DNA of 64,000 bases from Falsihalocynthiibacter halioticoli. Its GTDB lineage: Bacteria; Pseudomonadota; Alphaproteobacteria; Rhodobacterales; Rhodobacteraceae. Made by a program: the position numbers and the translations under genes. Under the pieces are notes generated by a model. The model worked only from the letters and a program-made list of their open reading frames with translations. It was not told the DNA's origin and did not search any database. Of this stretch, positions 1 to 10,442 are shown one piece after another (positions within the stretch are counted from its first letter, which is position 1; each line of letters starts with the position of its first letter). Where the stretch lies: assembly GCF_025802015.1 (NCBI RefSeq), contig NZ_JAOYFC010000001.1, forward strand, positions 1,512,914-1,576,913, given 5' to 3'.

Positions 1-1221
1 CAGACGCTCGCGAGCACCTTCGGAATAGCTGGCAATGATGACCTGATCCTGTTTGCGGCGGTCGCGGATATGATTTCCGAGGGCTTCAAACAGGTTCACA
101 TTGTCTTGCTGCCGTTCGGGGCTGAAGTTCCGTCCAACGCGTCCGCCAGCATCAAAAACGCCAAGCCCTGTACTCTGGGGCAAGACCGACCAGCTCACCA
201 CACGATGCGCAGCAGTCGCAGTGTCCCAAGCAGCGTCGTCAAGATACAGCATTTCAGGAGGACAAGGCTTGTAAACCGTATCCATCCGCAGCTTGTCTTT
301 ACCGCCCCGTGCCGACATCGCCAGCCGCCGCGTTTCGTATTGATCGGCAATCCCTTCCCAACGCGCGGTACGAGCGGGCGTAACCTGATCGTCCAGCACC
401 ACAGACGCCTTGGGGAGGTAATCAAACAAAGTTTCAAGTTTCGGGTAGAACAGCGGCAACCAATGCTCAACACCCTGATGCTTGCGCCCTGCGCTTACAG
501 CTTCATAGAGCGGGTCATCTGTTCCAGCCGCCCCGAATTCCGCGCGGTAGTTCTGGCGGAACCGTGTAATTGCAGCTTCGTCAAGTATGACTTCAGATAC
601 CGGCGCAAGTTCAAGCGAATTGAGTGTGTCTGTCGTGCGCTGGCTCACTGGATCAAAACGGCGTAACCCATCGAGCGTATCACCGAAGAAATCAAGCCGA
701 ACGGGGCCGGTATCGCCTGGTGGGAAGATATCTATAATCCCACCGCGTACCGCATAGTCGCCCGGTTCAGTTACGGTCGCGGTCTGGCTAAACCCCATGC
801 GCACAAGGAAGGCCCGCAGTTCGGCTTCGTTTACCCGTTCGCCAACACGCGCCGAGAAAGCAGAGATTTTCAGGACATCCCGCGCCGGAACACGTTGCGT
901 TGCGGCGGCCAGCGTTGTCAGCAATACAAACCGTTTCGGCGCCCCATGCACCAGCCCAGCCAAGACCGCCATCCGCGCCGCTGCTGTGTCGGCATTGGGC
1001 GAAACACGATCATAGGGCAGACAATCCCACCCCGGAAACTCAAGCACGGCTGTATCAGGCGCAAAGAACCCAAGAGCGGCCTTCATCGCCGCCATGCGCT
1101 TGGCGTCACGCGCGATATGAATAACCGCGCCGCCCTGTTTTTCCATTTCCGCGAGCAATAGCTGCGCGTCATAGCCTTCGGGCGCACCGCTTTGGGTGAG
1201 AGTTTGAGCCTGTTGTGACAA
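1..1221 (-). CDS. mfd: Transcription-repair coupling factor Mfd, N-terminal part (runs off the window)
   Basis: The open frame runs from the left window edge to a TTG start at 1221, preceded by GGAGA at good spacing. The 407 visible residues match the N-terminus of Mfd, including the family-typical segment GWDCLPYDRVSPN, which belongs to the UvrB-like domain that binds UvrA. A later stretch with PGDYAVRGGIIDIFPPG is also characteristic of this region. The protein displaces RNA polymerase stalled at DNA lesions and recruits UvrA. The RNA-polymerase-interacting domain and the helicase motor lie outside the window, so completeness cannot be judged. No ATG lies close to the chosen start, so the TTG rests on reading frame and ribosome binding site. 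Family assignment is firm. Confidence 0.93.
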   Translation of the reverse strand, partial: MSQQAQTLTQSGAPEGYDAQLLLAEMEKQGGAVIHIARDAKRMAAMKAALGFFAPDTAVLEFPGWDCLPYDRVSPNADTAAARMAVLAGLVHGAPKRFVLLTTLAAATQRVPARDVLKISAFSARVGERVNEAELRAFLVRMGFSQTATVTEPGDYAVRGGIIDIFPPGDTGPVRLDFFGDTLDGLRRFDPVSQRTTDTLNSLELAPVSEVILDEAAITRFRQNYRAEFGAAGTDDPLYEAVSAGRKHQGVEHWLPLFYPKLETLFDYLPKASVVLDDQVTPARTARWEGIADQYETRRLAMSARGGKDKLRMDTVYKPCPPEMLYLDDAAWDTATAAHRVVSWSVLPQSTGLGVFDAGGRVGRNFSPERQQDNVNLFEALGNHIRDRRKQDQVIIASYSEGARERL

Positions 1222-1275
1222 GAGCTTCTCCGTCTGGATCAAGTGGCGAGAACGCGCGGGCAAACCGCAGGTGCC

Positions 1276-1860
1276 CTAGCCGAGGGCGCTGATACTGAGG
1301 TTCTGATACATGCCCCAGATCGCGGTGACAAATATAGAAACCATCCCAAGGAACTGCGTATAGAGGCGATGCCGCATGAGTTGCTTACAAAGAACCAACC
1401 CCGTCATGCCGTTCTCCTGAATCTTCTTGGCTGTCGAGATCGACATAAGCCCAAGGATAGACATTGGAAATGCCATCAGGAACACCGCTTGCGCAAATTC
1501 TACGTGATAGACAAACCCCATGATGACAAGCGTGGTGAGCAAGAAACTCGTGAAGCCGAGCAGCCAGAGGCCAGATACGCCCGAGATATAGAGGATGCGA
1601 TTGATATTGATCCGCGTCAGGTCTTCGAGGTCGATCATCGCCTGCCCGCCGTTTCGCTTGGCGCGCTGGATCGAATCAAACGGAACCCCCATCACCCGAT
1701 GCGCCGCCGAAGACCAAAGAACCGCCAAACCGATCCAATACCAGAAGTTAGAGAACGAGCGCATATCGATGAGCTCGAAAATCATGTCGTACCAGTCCAA
1801 CTGCGTATCCCTAACTCGTAAATCGGCGCTTTTGGCAAATCTATCCTGTGCCTGAGGCAA
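1276..1860 (-). CDS. Conserved multi-pass inner-membrane protein, function unknown
   Basis: The 194-residue product has a short charged N-terminus followed by about four hydrophobic stretches: near residues 36-56, 94-120, 122-145 and 168-190. It is therefore probably an integral inner-membrane protein. A polar loop with PFDSIQRAKRNGG and IDLEDLTRININR separates the first two segments. I recall relatives in Rhodobacterales being labelled 'component of SufBCD complex', but nothing in this sequence or its neighbours supports an iron-sulfur role, so I give no function. It lies 54 bp upstream of mfd on the same strand and may be cotranscribed with it. The first start, at 1860, was taken; a start nearer WYDMIFELIDM is possible. 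Confidence 0.75.
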   Translation of the reverse strand: MPQAQDRFAKSADLRVRDTQLDWYDMIFELIDMRSFSNFWYWIGLAVLWSSAAHRVMGVPFDSIQRAKRNGGQAMIDLEDLTRININRILYISGVSGLWLLGFTSFLLTTLVIMGFVYHVEFAQAVFLMAFPMSILGLMSISTAKKIQENGMTGLVLCKQLMRHRLYTQFLGMVSIFVTAIWGMYQNLSISALG

Positions 1861-1925
1861 TTCCTACCCTTGAGGCGCGGGAAAATCCATGGCACCCAAG
1901 GACATCACTGATCCGAGGTATCAAA

Positions 1926-2930
<1,005 letters not shown>

Positions 2931-3082
2931 ACTGGCGAAAATCCGCCCGTTTGAATCTGCCAGTCAGGCACAACATATAATGACATAGACAAGAGTTTCC
3001 CCTATAATTGGGGGCAATAACGGGCAAATCCTGAAGAACGAGGCACGGATCAAAGCATCCGGCACAGGCAAGAGGACAAGAC

Positions 3083-3661
3083 ATGAGCACAGATAATTTC
3101 AATACTTTTTCCCGACGAGGGTTTCTCGTGAGTGTGGGCGCCGCAGCGGCGCTTGGCACAACAGCATGCAGCAACGGATTGGGCAGCACAGGCGCGCAGG
3201 ACATTGACGCGCGCGTAGATGCGACACTGAACTTCCTATACAGCACCTACCCCGGCACAACTGACCTGCGTGATAAATCTGCGGGTATGCTTATTATGCC
3301 TGTCGTTACCAAAGCGGGCTTCGGCGTGGGCGGCTCTTATGGACGTGGCGCGCTGCGCATCAACAATGTCACGGTTGATTATTATTCCGCAACAGAAGCA
3401 ACAGTCGGCTTTCAAATCGGCGCACAGCAATATGCACACGTGTTGTTCTTTATGACCGAACAAGCCCTCATGGACTTCCGTCATTCCAGCGGTTGGGCCG
3501 CGGGCGCGGACCTCGAATATGCGCTGAACGACAAAGGCGGAAACCTCAACGTTGCAACAACAACAGCGACAGCTCCTGTGATTGCCGCGATCTTTGGGCA
3601 GGCTGGCTTCCTCGCGGGCGCATCGCTCGAGGGCACAAAATACTCACGTATTATTCCGTAA
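3083..3661 (+). CDS. SYLF-domain (Ysc84-like) lipoprotein with Tat-type signal
   Basis: The 192-residue protein begins with a signal region carrying twin arginines (FSRRGFLVSVGAAAALG) and ends in a lipobox-like LGTTAC, so it is probably exported and lipidated at Cys near residue 29. The mature part has SYLF features: an N-terminal helical stretch (VDATLNFLYSTYPG), then SAGMLIMPVVTKAGFGVGG and a terminal GASLEGTKYSRI. SYLF domains bind phosphoinositides in eukaryotes; in bacteria the role is unclear. The start has AGAGGA upstream. A strong hairpin terminator follows directly, so the gene is monocistronic. Confidence 0.88.
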   Translation: MSTDNFNTFSRRGFLVSVGAAAALGTTACSNGLGSTGAQDIDARVDATLNFLYSTYPGTTDLRDKSAGMLIMPVVTKAGFGVGGSYGRGALRINNVTVDYYSATEATVGFQIGAQQYAHVLFFMTEQALMDFRHSSGWAAGADLEYALNDKGGNLNVATTTATAPVIAAIFGQAGFLAGASLEGTKYSRIIP

Positions 3662-3688
3662 AACGCGACACGACTTATCCATGAAAAA

Positions 3689-3714
3689 ACGGGGCGTCTA
3701 TGCGCCCCGTTTTC
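3689..3714. terminator. Bidirectional rho-independent terminator
   Basis: An 8-bp perfect stem (ACGGGGCG / CGCCCCGT) with a 6-nt loop is flanked by an A-run on the left and TTTT on the right. It sits between two convergent genes, the SYLF lipoprotein and the hydroxyacid dehydrogenase, and can serve both. Confidence 0.85.
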
Positions 3715-3736
3715 GTTTGTAATGACTGGGTATCCC

Positions 3737-4609
3737 TTAGCCCATATGGCGCAGTCGCTTGATCAAACTTGATGTATCCCAGCGGTTGCCACCGATTTTC
3801 TGAACATCTTTATAGAACTGATCAACAAGCGCCGTTACGGGCAGGCTCGCGCCATTCTCATCTGCTGTCTTAAGGCAAATCCCAAGGTCTTTGCGCATCC
3901 AATCGACAGCAAAGCCGTGATCGAACTCATCAGCGAGCATGGTTTTGTAGCGATTTTCCATCTGCCAGCTTCCTGCTGCTCCAGCCGAAATCGTTTCGAT
4001 GACCGCCTCACCGTCAAGGCCGGCTTTCTCTGCGAAATGAAGCCCCTCAGAGAGCCCTTGAACAAGACCTGCAATACAAATCTGGTTCACCATCTTGGTA
4101 AGCTGCCCCGCGCCATTCTCGCCCAAGCGGCGGCACACTTTGGCATAGGCTGCGATCATCGGTTCTGCGGCGTCAAAGTCGGCCTGATCGCCGCCACACA
4201 TTACCGACAAGACACCGTTTTCCGCTCCAGCTTGCCCACCCGATACAGGCGCATCAACAAACCCAAGTCCTGCGTCCTTCGCAACTGCATAAAGCTCGCG
4301 CGTCACAGCTGCCGAAACGGTCGTGTGATCCACGAAAATCGCACCCTTTTTCATGGTTGAGAACGCTCCGTTCTCACCCGTGCAAACCGAACGCAAATCA
4401 TCGTCGTTTCCAACACAAGACATAACGAAATCAGCGCCTTCGCTGGCTTCCGCAGGTGTTTTGGCACAGGTGCCACCATGTTCGCTGACCCACTTTTCAG
4501 CTTTGGCGAATGTACGGTTATAGACTGTTACCTCATGGCCCTTCGCCGCAAGGTGCCCTGCCATCGGATACCCCATAACTCCGAGGCCCAAAAATGTTAT
4601 TTTCGCCAT
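3737..4609 (-). CDS. NAD(P)-dependent beta-hydroxyacid dehydrogenase (3-hydroxyisobutyrate / tartronate-semialdehyde reductase family)
   Basis: The 290-residue protein opens with the dinucleotide-binding signature ITFLGLGVMGYPMAGHLAAKG. Substrate-binding signature FVDAPVSGGQAGAENG follows near residue 115-132. The catalytic lysine sits in GAGQLTKMVNQI near residue 165-172. Length and motif order fit the family that oxidises 3-hydroxyisobutyrate or reduces tartronate semialdehyde. No valine-degradation or glyoxylate gene lies beside it to choose the substrate, so a specific symbol is withheld. It is convergent with the SYLF gene and divergent from the acylase gene. Confidence 0.9.
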   Translation of the reverse strand: MAKITFLGLGVMGYPMAGHLAAKGHEVTVYNRTFAKAEKWVSEHGGTCAKTPAEASEGADFVMSCVGNDDDLRSVCTGENGAFSTMKKGAIFVDHTTVSAAVTRELYAVAKDAGLGFVDAPVSGGQAGAENGVLSVMCGGDQADFDAAEPMIAAYAKVCRRLGENGAGQLTKMVNQICIAGLVQGLSEGLHFAEKAGLDGEAVIETISAGAAGSWQMENRYKTMLADEFDHGFAVDWMRKDLGICLKTADENGASLPVTALVDQFYKDVQKIGGNRWDTSSLIKRLRHMG

Positions 4610-4713
4610 GTCTTTTCTCCCTTCGCATTATCGCGTAAGTGTCGGTTCACCCTCACGGGCCAATTCGCCTCGCACAGTAGTGTATACATTATCGCCGTCA
4701 AGCAGGAGCCTCG

Positions 4714-7194
4714 ATGTCAACCCTATTCAAATGGCTGTTCCGCGTATTTGTTTCTATTCTTGGCCTCGGCATTTTGGCGATTATCGGCGTCTATTATCTG
4801 GCGAGCCGGTCGCTTCCGGAGTATTCGGCAGAATTTGATATCGCTGGCCTGACAGGTGATGTGGAAATCGTGCGTGATAACGCGAATGTCCCGCATATTT
4901 TCGGCCCAACCGACGAAGACGTGTATTTCGGCCTCGGATTCGCCCATGCACAAGATCGTCTCTGGCAGATGGTCATTATGCGCCGCACCGCTGAGGGGCG
5001 TTTGTCTGAAGTATTTGGCGAGCGGGCGCTGCCGCTTGATGACATCATGCGCCGCCTTGACCTTTATGATCTGGCGAAACGCTCTGTGCGGCATCAAGAT
5101 GCCAAAACCATCGAAATTCTCGAGGCCTATGCCGCCGGTGTGAACGCATGGCTGGAAGAGGTCAACACGGGCGCACGCGGTCGTGGCGCACCAGAACTGT
5201 TCCTCTTCCCCAATACACTCGCGCCTTGGACACCGGCGGATTCTCTGGCCATCGGCAAGCTGATGGCGATGCAACTGTCGGCACATATGGAAAACGAGGT
5301 CCTCCGCGCCAGAGCAACGCTTGCCCTTCCTCCCGAACGGCTGGCCGACATTATGCCGGATAACGAAGAAGCGCCGATCACCGAGCTGGCAGATTATGCA
5401 GCGCTCTTCCCGAAATCCGTATTTCCGCGCTACGCTGAATATGGTGACATCCCCGCGGATATGGCCCGCCTCTCGCCTTTTAAGGCGCGCGGAATGGCCG
5501 GCGCATCCAACGCTTGGGCCGCTGCTCCCGCGCGATCTGCGAATGGCGGCACACTCCTTGCCAATGACCCGCATCTTGAATTTGCAGCGCCGTCGATCTG
5601 GTATCTTGCGCGGATTGAACTTGAACACGGCGGCATCATCGGCGGCACCATCCCCGGAACGCCCGTCGTTCTTAGCGGACGGAGCGATCACCTTGGCTGG
5701 GCGATGACATCATCCTATGCCGACGATCAGGATGTGTTCATCGAAAAGCTCAACCCTGACGACCCCGAAGAATACCTGACTCCAGACGGCTACAAACGCT
5801 TTGAAATTCGCCAAACAATCGTGAAGGTCAAAGACAGTGAGCCGCGCACGCTCACCATGCGTTGGACAGAGAATGGCCCTGTACTTCCCGCGCGTCACTA
5901 CGACGTTGGCAAAATCACACCCGCAGGGCATGTGGCCTCGATGAGTTGGACGGCACTATCCCCGCGTGACACGTCGGTTGCGGCCCTACTCGCACTTAAC
6001 CGCGCCACCACAATCGACGAGGCGATAGCGGCGGGTGAAAATTACATCTCAAGCTCCGTCAATATTACGATGGTGACCGCAGATGAAATCGCGCTCAAAA
6101 CATTCGGCGTCCTGCCCAAACGCAGCTACCGTCATCAAACAAAGGGCCGTATTCCTTCGCCTGGTTGGATAGAGCACAACCGCTGGAACGGACGCCTGTC
6201 CTATGGGCTTAACCCTGAGTACCGCGCTCCGGCCTCGGGTCTGCTGGCCAATACCAACGACAAAGTTATCGATCGGCGCTTCCCCAACCACATGAGCTTC
6301 CTATGGGGCGACACAGAGCGCGTGAAACGGCTTGAGCGCCTGCTGCAAAGCCGCGATGTGCACACGCGCGAAAGCTTCATGGAAGCCCAGCTTGATACAG
6401 TAAGCCCAACCGCCCGTCGTCTCTTGCCGCTCATCGCCAAAGACCTTTGGTTTAAGGGCGCAACCGCTCCAGAAGGCACGCCAGAGCGCCAGCGCCAAAT
6501 CGCGTTGGATTTGTTGGCTGACTGGAATGGCGAGATGAACGAACACCTGCCCGAACCGTTGATCTATGCGGCGTGGATGCGGTCGCTGCAAACGCGTCTG
6601 ATCCGCGATGAGCTCGGTCCACTCGAAGAGTCGTTTACTCATATCAACCCCGTATTCCTCGCCCGCGTTTTCCTTGATGTGGATGGTGCAAGCGCATGGT
6701 GCGACGTGGTGCAATCAACCCAGACCGAAGACTGCACAGAAATCGCTCGCATCGCGCTTGACGAGGCGTTGGTTATGCTGCGGGAACGGTACAACAAAGA
6801 CCTTGCATCTCTGCGGTGGGGCGACGCGCATATCGCAACCCATAATCACGCGGTGCTTGGCACCATTCCGGTGCTGAACTGGTTTGTAAACATCCACCAA
6901 AGCACCTCGGGCGGCGACAATACCCTCATGCGCGGCACGACACTCGGAACCGGTCCTGACCCTTTCCAAAACGTGCATGGTGCGGGCTATCGCGGGGTCT
7001 ATGATTTTGCGGATCCGGATTCTTCGGTGTTCATCATGTCGACAGGGCAATCAGGCCACCCGCTGTCGCGGTTCTATGATGATCTGGGAGAGTTGTGGCG
7101 GCGCGGCGAGTATATTCCGATGAGCCTCGATCCCGAGCTCGCACGTGCGGGTAGCGTGGGCATCACGGTATTGCGAGCACAGGCTGCAGAGTAA
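4714..7194 (+). CDS. Penicillin-acylase-family N-terminal nucleophile amidohydrolase
   Basis: The 826-residue protein starts with a hydrophobic signal/anchor (LFRVFVSILGLGILAIIGVYYLA), so it is periplasmic or membrane-tethered. The family pattern is clear: an alpha-chain with VEIVRDNANVPHIFG and LGFAHAQDRLWQM, then the autoproteolysis site before Ser265 in AGASNAWA. That serine becomes the N-terminal nucleophile of the beta-chain, which begins with ANDPHL nearby and ends with SGQSGHPLSRFYDD. Such enzymes cleave amide bonds in penicillins, acyl-homoserine lactones or N-acyl amino acids. Sequence alone does not give the substrate; quorum-signal acylase is one option. The gene stands alone. Confidence 0.93.
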   Translation: MSTLFKWLFRVFVSILGLGILAIIGVYYLASRSLPEYSAEFDIAGLTGDVEIVRDNANVPHIFGPTDEDVYFGLGFAHAQDRLWQMVIMRRTAEGRLSEVFGERALPLDDIMRRLDLYDLAKRSVRHQDAKTIEILEAYAAGVNAWLEEVNTGARGRGAPELFLFPNTLAPWTPADSLAIGKLMAMQLSAHMENEVLRARATLALPPERLADIMPDNEEAPITELADYAALFPKSVFPRYAEYGDIPADMARLSPFKARGMAGASNAWAAAPARSANGGTLLANDPHLEFAAPSIWYLARIELEHGGIIGGTIPGTPVVLSGRSDHLGWAMTSSYADDQDVFIEKLNPDDPEEYLTPDGYKRFEIRQTIVKVKDSEPRTLTMRWTENGPVLPARHYDVGKITPAGHVASMSWTALSPRDTSVAALLALNRATTIDEAIAAGENYISSSVNITMVTADEIALKTFGVLPKRSYRHQTKGRIPSPGWIEHNRWNGRLSYGLNPEYRAPASGLLANTNDKVIDRRFPNHMSFLWGDTERVKRLERLLQSRDVHTRESFMEAQLDTVSPTARRLLPLIAKDLWFKGATAPEGTPERQRQIALDLLADWNGEMNEHLPEPLIYAAWMRSLQTRLIRDELGPLEESFTHINPVFLARVFLDVDGASAWCDVVQSTQTEDCTEIARIALDEALVMLRERYNKDLASLRWGDAHIATHNHAVLGTIPVLNWFVNIHQSTSGGDNTLMRGTTLGTGPDPFQNVHGAGYRGVYDFADPDSSVFIMSTGQSGHPLSRFYDDLGELWRRGEYIPMSLDPELARAGSVGITVLRAQAAE

Positions 7195-7218
7195 TCGAAG
7201 CAGAAAACCCAAACAGAT

Positions 7219-7245
7219 GCCAAAGCCGCAATCCGCGGCCTTGGC
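7219..7245. terminator. Hairpin between convergent acylase and hflX genes
   Basis: GCCAA-A-GCCGC pairs with GCGGC-C-TTGGC, ten base pairs with one mismatch and a 5-nt loop. It fills the gap between the two convergent stop codons. There is no clear T-run on either strand, so it may terminate weakly or protect 3' ends. Confidence 0.45.
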
Positions 7246-8526
7246 TTAGAGTTCGCGGAAGTTTTTTTCCTGTCTGGCAGTCCAATAGACAGAGAGTACA
7301 AAGCCATCCTCGGTCTGAACTTCGTTCTCGACCAGCCCTTCCTGAAACAACCACGCGCGCTTTCGTCCATCAGAAAACGGCAAGGTGATCTCGCGGCGGG
7401 TTTTCGGATCTGTGAGCTTGTCTGACACTTCCTCAAGAAGCGCATCCAGCCCCTCACCCGTCACGGCAGAGGTTGCAAAAACGTTCTCTTCCCGCTCCGC
7501 CTTAGAGGTAAAGCCCTCTTTCGCGTTATCATCAAGCTGGTCGATCTTGTTCCAAACTTCAATGAGCGGCGCGTCTTCGGGAACACCAAGATCTTTCATG
7601 ATCTGGCGCACGTCATCGGCCTGCTCTTCGGTCAGCGGCGACGAAATATCCCGTACATGAAGGATTAGATCGGCGTCCAACACCTCTTCGAGTGTGGCAC
7701 GGAACGCGGCAACAAGCTGTGTCGGAAGCTCGGAGATAAATCCAACCGTATCAGAGAGAATAACCTGTTTTCCCGAAGGCAATTCAACCGAACGCATGGT
7801 CGGATCGAGCGTGGCAAACAGCATATCCTTAGCAAAGACTTCTGCGCCCGTTAAACGATTGAAAAGCGTGGATTTCCCCGCGTTGGTATAGCCGACCAGA
7901 GCCACAACGGGGAACGGCACTTTCGCGCGGCTTTTGCGATGCAACGCGCGTGTTTTGACAACCTTATCAAGCTGACGGCGCAGGCGCACCATCTGCTCGT
8001 CGATTGCGCGGCGGTCTGCCTCGATCTGGGTCTCACCGGGACCACCGACAAACCCAAGCCCGCCACGTTGGCGCTCAAGGTGGGTCCATGCCCGCACCAG
8101 ACGCGTTCGTTGGTACGCAAGGGCGGCCATCTCGACCTGAAGCACACCCTCACGAGTTCGCGCGCGGTCCGAGAAAATTTCAAGGATTAGCCCTGTTCGG
8201 TCCAGAACCTTTACGCCCCACTCTTTCTCAAGATTGCGCTGCTGAACCGGTGTCACGGGGCCGTCGATCAACACAAGGTCAACCTTCACCGTTTTGAATA
8301 GCTGCTTTAACTCTTCGGTCTTGCCCTTACCAAAGAGCCAGCCAGCGCGGGTCTTGGGCACAGGAACAACATCAGAGCCGACAACATCGACACCGGGCAT
8401 GGCCAAAGCCAAAGACACAGCTTCTTCGAGCGCAAAATCCGGGTCGCGGCGATTGCGGTCGTTGCGGAAATCAGGGTGTAATACCCAGACCGGCGTTACC
8501 GCCTGGTCAAGCGTTTCTTCTCCCAT
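7246..8526 (-). CDS. hflX: GTPase HflX
   Basis: The 426-residue protein has the HflX N-terminal domain (GWLFGKGKTEEL; VFNHNL is absent, but the glycine-rich linker GGLGFVGGPGETQIEADRR is present). The GTPase domain follows, with P-loop GYTNAGKST, switch region DTVGFI and the NKID specificity motif. HflX splits stalled or heat-damaged 70S ribosomes. It is 6 bp downstream of hfq, the usual order, and the pair is probably cotranscribed. The C-terminal extension ends in a short beta-rich tail. Assignment is secure. Confidence 0.96.
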   Translation of the reverse strand: MGEETLDQAVTPVWVLHPDFRNDRNRRDPDFALEEAVSLALAMPGVDVVGSDVVPVPKTRAGWLFGKGKTEELKQLFKTVKVDLVLIDGPVTPVQQRNLEKEWGVKVLDRTGLILEIFSDRARTREGVLQVEMAALAYQRTRLVRAWTHLERQRGGLGFVGGPGETQIEADRRAIDEQMVRLRRQLDKVVKTRALHRKSRAKVPFPVVALVGYTNAGKSTLFNRLTGAEVFAKDMLFATLDPTMRSVELPSGKQVILSDTVGFISELPTQLVAAFRATLEEVLDADLILHVRDISSPLTEEQADDVRQIMKDLGVPEDAPLIEVWNKIDQLDDNAKEGFTSKAEREENVFATSAVTGEGLDALLEEVSDKLTDPKTRREITLPFSDGRKRAWLFQEGLVENEVQTEDGFVLSVYWTARQEKNFREL

Positions 8527-8532
8527 TAGGGC

Positions 8533-8766
8533 CTATTCTTCACCTTCATAGAGGCTGATCGGCTGGGATGGCATAATCGTCGAAATCGCGTGTTTATACA
8601 CCAATTGCGATTGTCCATCGCGGCGCAGCAATACACAGAAATTATCAAACCAAGTGATAACACCCTGTAGTTTTACGCCGTTAATCAGGAAAATTGTTAC
8701 CGGAACTTTGCTCTTGCGGACATTGTTCAGGAAGGCATCTTGCAGGTTTTGCTTATCGGCAGCCAT
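8533..8766 (-). CDS. hfq: RNA chaperone Hfq
   Basis: The 77-residue protein has Sm1 (VTIFLINGVKLQGVITWFDNF) and Sm2 (LVYKHAISTI) motifs, the latter a conserved YKHA signature of the proximal RNA-binding face. The N-terminal part contains LQDAFLN. There is almost no C-terminal tail (ends SLYEGEE), as is common in Rhodobacterales. It makes sRNA-mRNA pairing possible, which fits the candidate sRNAs proposed near 43.7 kb. It is separated from trkH by about 155 bp and so probably has its own promoter. Confidence 0.97.
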   Translation of the reverse strand: MAADKQNLQDAFLNNVRKSKVPVTIFLINGVKLQGVITWFDNFCVLLRRDGQSQLVYKHAISTIMPSQPISLYEGEE

Positions 8767-8922
8767 TGTTCGTTACCTTTTTCTTGTCTTTACGCCAGCG
8801 CGGCGGGCTGTTCTCGTTTCTTAAGTCTGAGTATGGGGATACCGCGACCGAGTTTCCAGTGAAAAAGCAAAAGAATTTTTAAGTCCAATAACATCGGCGT
8901 GTAGTGACGCCCACGTCAGGCA

Positions 8923-10437
8923 TCAATTCCGCCAGCTTTCCGGATTGAACAAGGCCACAAACGCAAGGGTTTCAAGCCGCCCCAGCACCATCGCGGCGGC
9001 CAGTACACCTTTGGCAAGCGGCGAGAGCGTTGCATAGGAAATCGGTGTTTCGGTCGCTGTTGCGGCCAGCGGCCCCGTTGTTGAAAGTGCGGCAACGGTC
9101 AGGACCATCGCCTCTTCAAAGCTGTGTCCAAGGAGGGACAGCAGCGCAGCGACAACCGCAATCGAAATGGCAAACAGCATAAAGAAGATCCACGCCACAT
9201 AAGCACCGCGCCTGCGAAGATGCCTTGCCATGCCGCCCGCCCCAGCAACGCTTGAGGGGTGTACGAGCTTCTCGAGTTCACGCTGACCGTTCTTGTAAAG
9301 CGCATAGACCCGCAAGAGCTTTACGCCCCCCGCGGTGGTCGCCACGCCGCCGCCGACAATGGCCAGCCCCATAAGAATCATTCCCGGTGTGTTGAGCCCA
9401 GACCAATCGCGCGCCTCATCCCAAGATGATCCTTCAAAACCGGTCGTGGTCAGAAATGAAATCGTCGCAAAAACGCCGCCCCAGAGGGCCTTGAGAGATG
9501 TTTCAAAATCATCAACCGAGTCCACCTCAAGCGCGCCGTACCAATGCCGTACAAACAGCAGTGACGGCACACAGACCATCAAGAACACAGCAATGCGGAT
9601 TTCGGGATTTTTGGCGAGCGCTTTGGGTGTTCGATCACGCCATTCGCCGGAGAATACCAATCGCGACAACCCAAAGAGCAATACGAGAAAGACCAACATC
9701 TCTCCAACCATACCGGATTCGGATGTTTTGAGCCCGCCGGTTGCCGAGATGCCACTCGTGGACATCGCGGACATTGCATGGATCAACGCGACAAACGCCC
9801 TGTCGCCCGCAAGGGTCAATCCAACCCAAAGAAGCCCCGTCACAACCACGTAAATTGGAACCAGTTTACGAGACCAACGCATCAACCGTGTACTGCCGTC
9901 CGCAATTTCGGTGATTTGCGAAGCACTTGTGCCAATCTTGTCGTGCTGGATCGTCATCACTTCAAAGCCGCCGATATTTAGCGGCGCGAGAATCGCAGCG
10001 GCCGTAATCCAGACAAACAGGCCGCCCATCCAAGCCACCAATGCGCGCCAAAGGTGAACCGACTCCGGCAAGCGATCAGGCAGATCATAGAGCGTCGCAC
10101 CTGTGGTTGTGATGGATGACACCATCTCGAAATAGGCGTTGAAGAACGTCGTGTTGCCCACAGATTGGTGCAGCGGAATCGCCAACAAAAGCGGCAGCGC
10201 GGCAAAACAGGCCAGCAATGACAAAAGATGGCTACGTGCGGCGTCTTTGGCTTTGTAGTTAGCAGTTGCGAGCGCGAAAAGCCCCGTGAGCGCAAAGAAC
10301 AACAGAGCCGAATAGCCAAACACCCGCATCGTTTCGAAATCGCGCGTGGCAGCTGCATGGAAACCAGGCACCAGCATCGCAGCAGAGCCGATCCCCATCA
10401 GGATCACAAACAGTGGGAGATGCAGCAGACGCGACAT
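8923..10437 (-). CDS. trkH: Trk-type potassium uptake channel subunit TrkH
   Basis: The 504-residue protein has about ten hydrophobic membrane segments and four selectivity-filter-like loops: STTGATLYD, MSTSGISATGG, TTTGFEGSSW and STTGPLAATAT. It forms the membrane pore for potassium uptake with TrkA. It begins 5 bp after the trkA stop and is almost certainly cotranscribed with it. The C-terminus, GRLETLAFVALFNPESW, is typical of the family. This places potassium uptake directly downstream of the ntr genes. Confidence 0.95.
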   Translation of the reverse strand: MSRLLHLPLFVILMGIGSAAMLVPGFHAAATRDFETMRVFGYSALLFFALTGLFALATANYKAKDAARSHLLSLLACFAALPLLLAIPLHQSVGNTTFFNAYFEMVSSITTTGATLYDLPDRLPESVHLWRALVAWMGGLFVWITAAAILAPLNIGGFEVMTIQHDKIGTSASQITEIADGSTRLMRWSRKLVPIYVVVTGLLWVGLTLAGDRAFVALIHAMSAMSTSGISATGGLKTSESGMVGEMLVFLVLLFGLSRLVFSGEWRDRTPKALAKNPEIRIAVFLMVCVPSLLFVRHWYGALEVDSVDDFETSLKALWGGVFATISFLTTTGFEGSSWDEARDWSGLNTPGMILMGLAIVGGGVATTAGGVKLLRVYALYKNGQRELEKLVHPSSVAGAGGMARHLRRRGAYVAWIFFMLFAISIAVVAALLSLLGHSFEEAMVLTVAALSTTGPLAATATETPISYATLSPLAKGVLAAAMVLGRLETLAFVALFNPESWRN

Positions 10438-10442
10438 GGCGG

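Noticed and set aside
195..473. 92-residue minus-strand frame
   Set aside because: It lies out of frame inside the mfd coding sequence, which has clear family motifs.
4723..5691. 322-residue minus-strand open frame
   Set aside because: It is antisense to the penicillin-acylase gene, whose signal anchor and nucleophile motif are intact; the frame has no family features.
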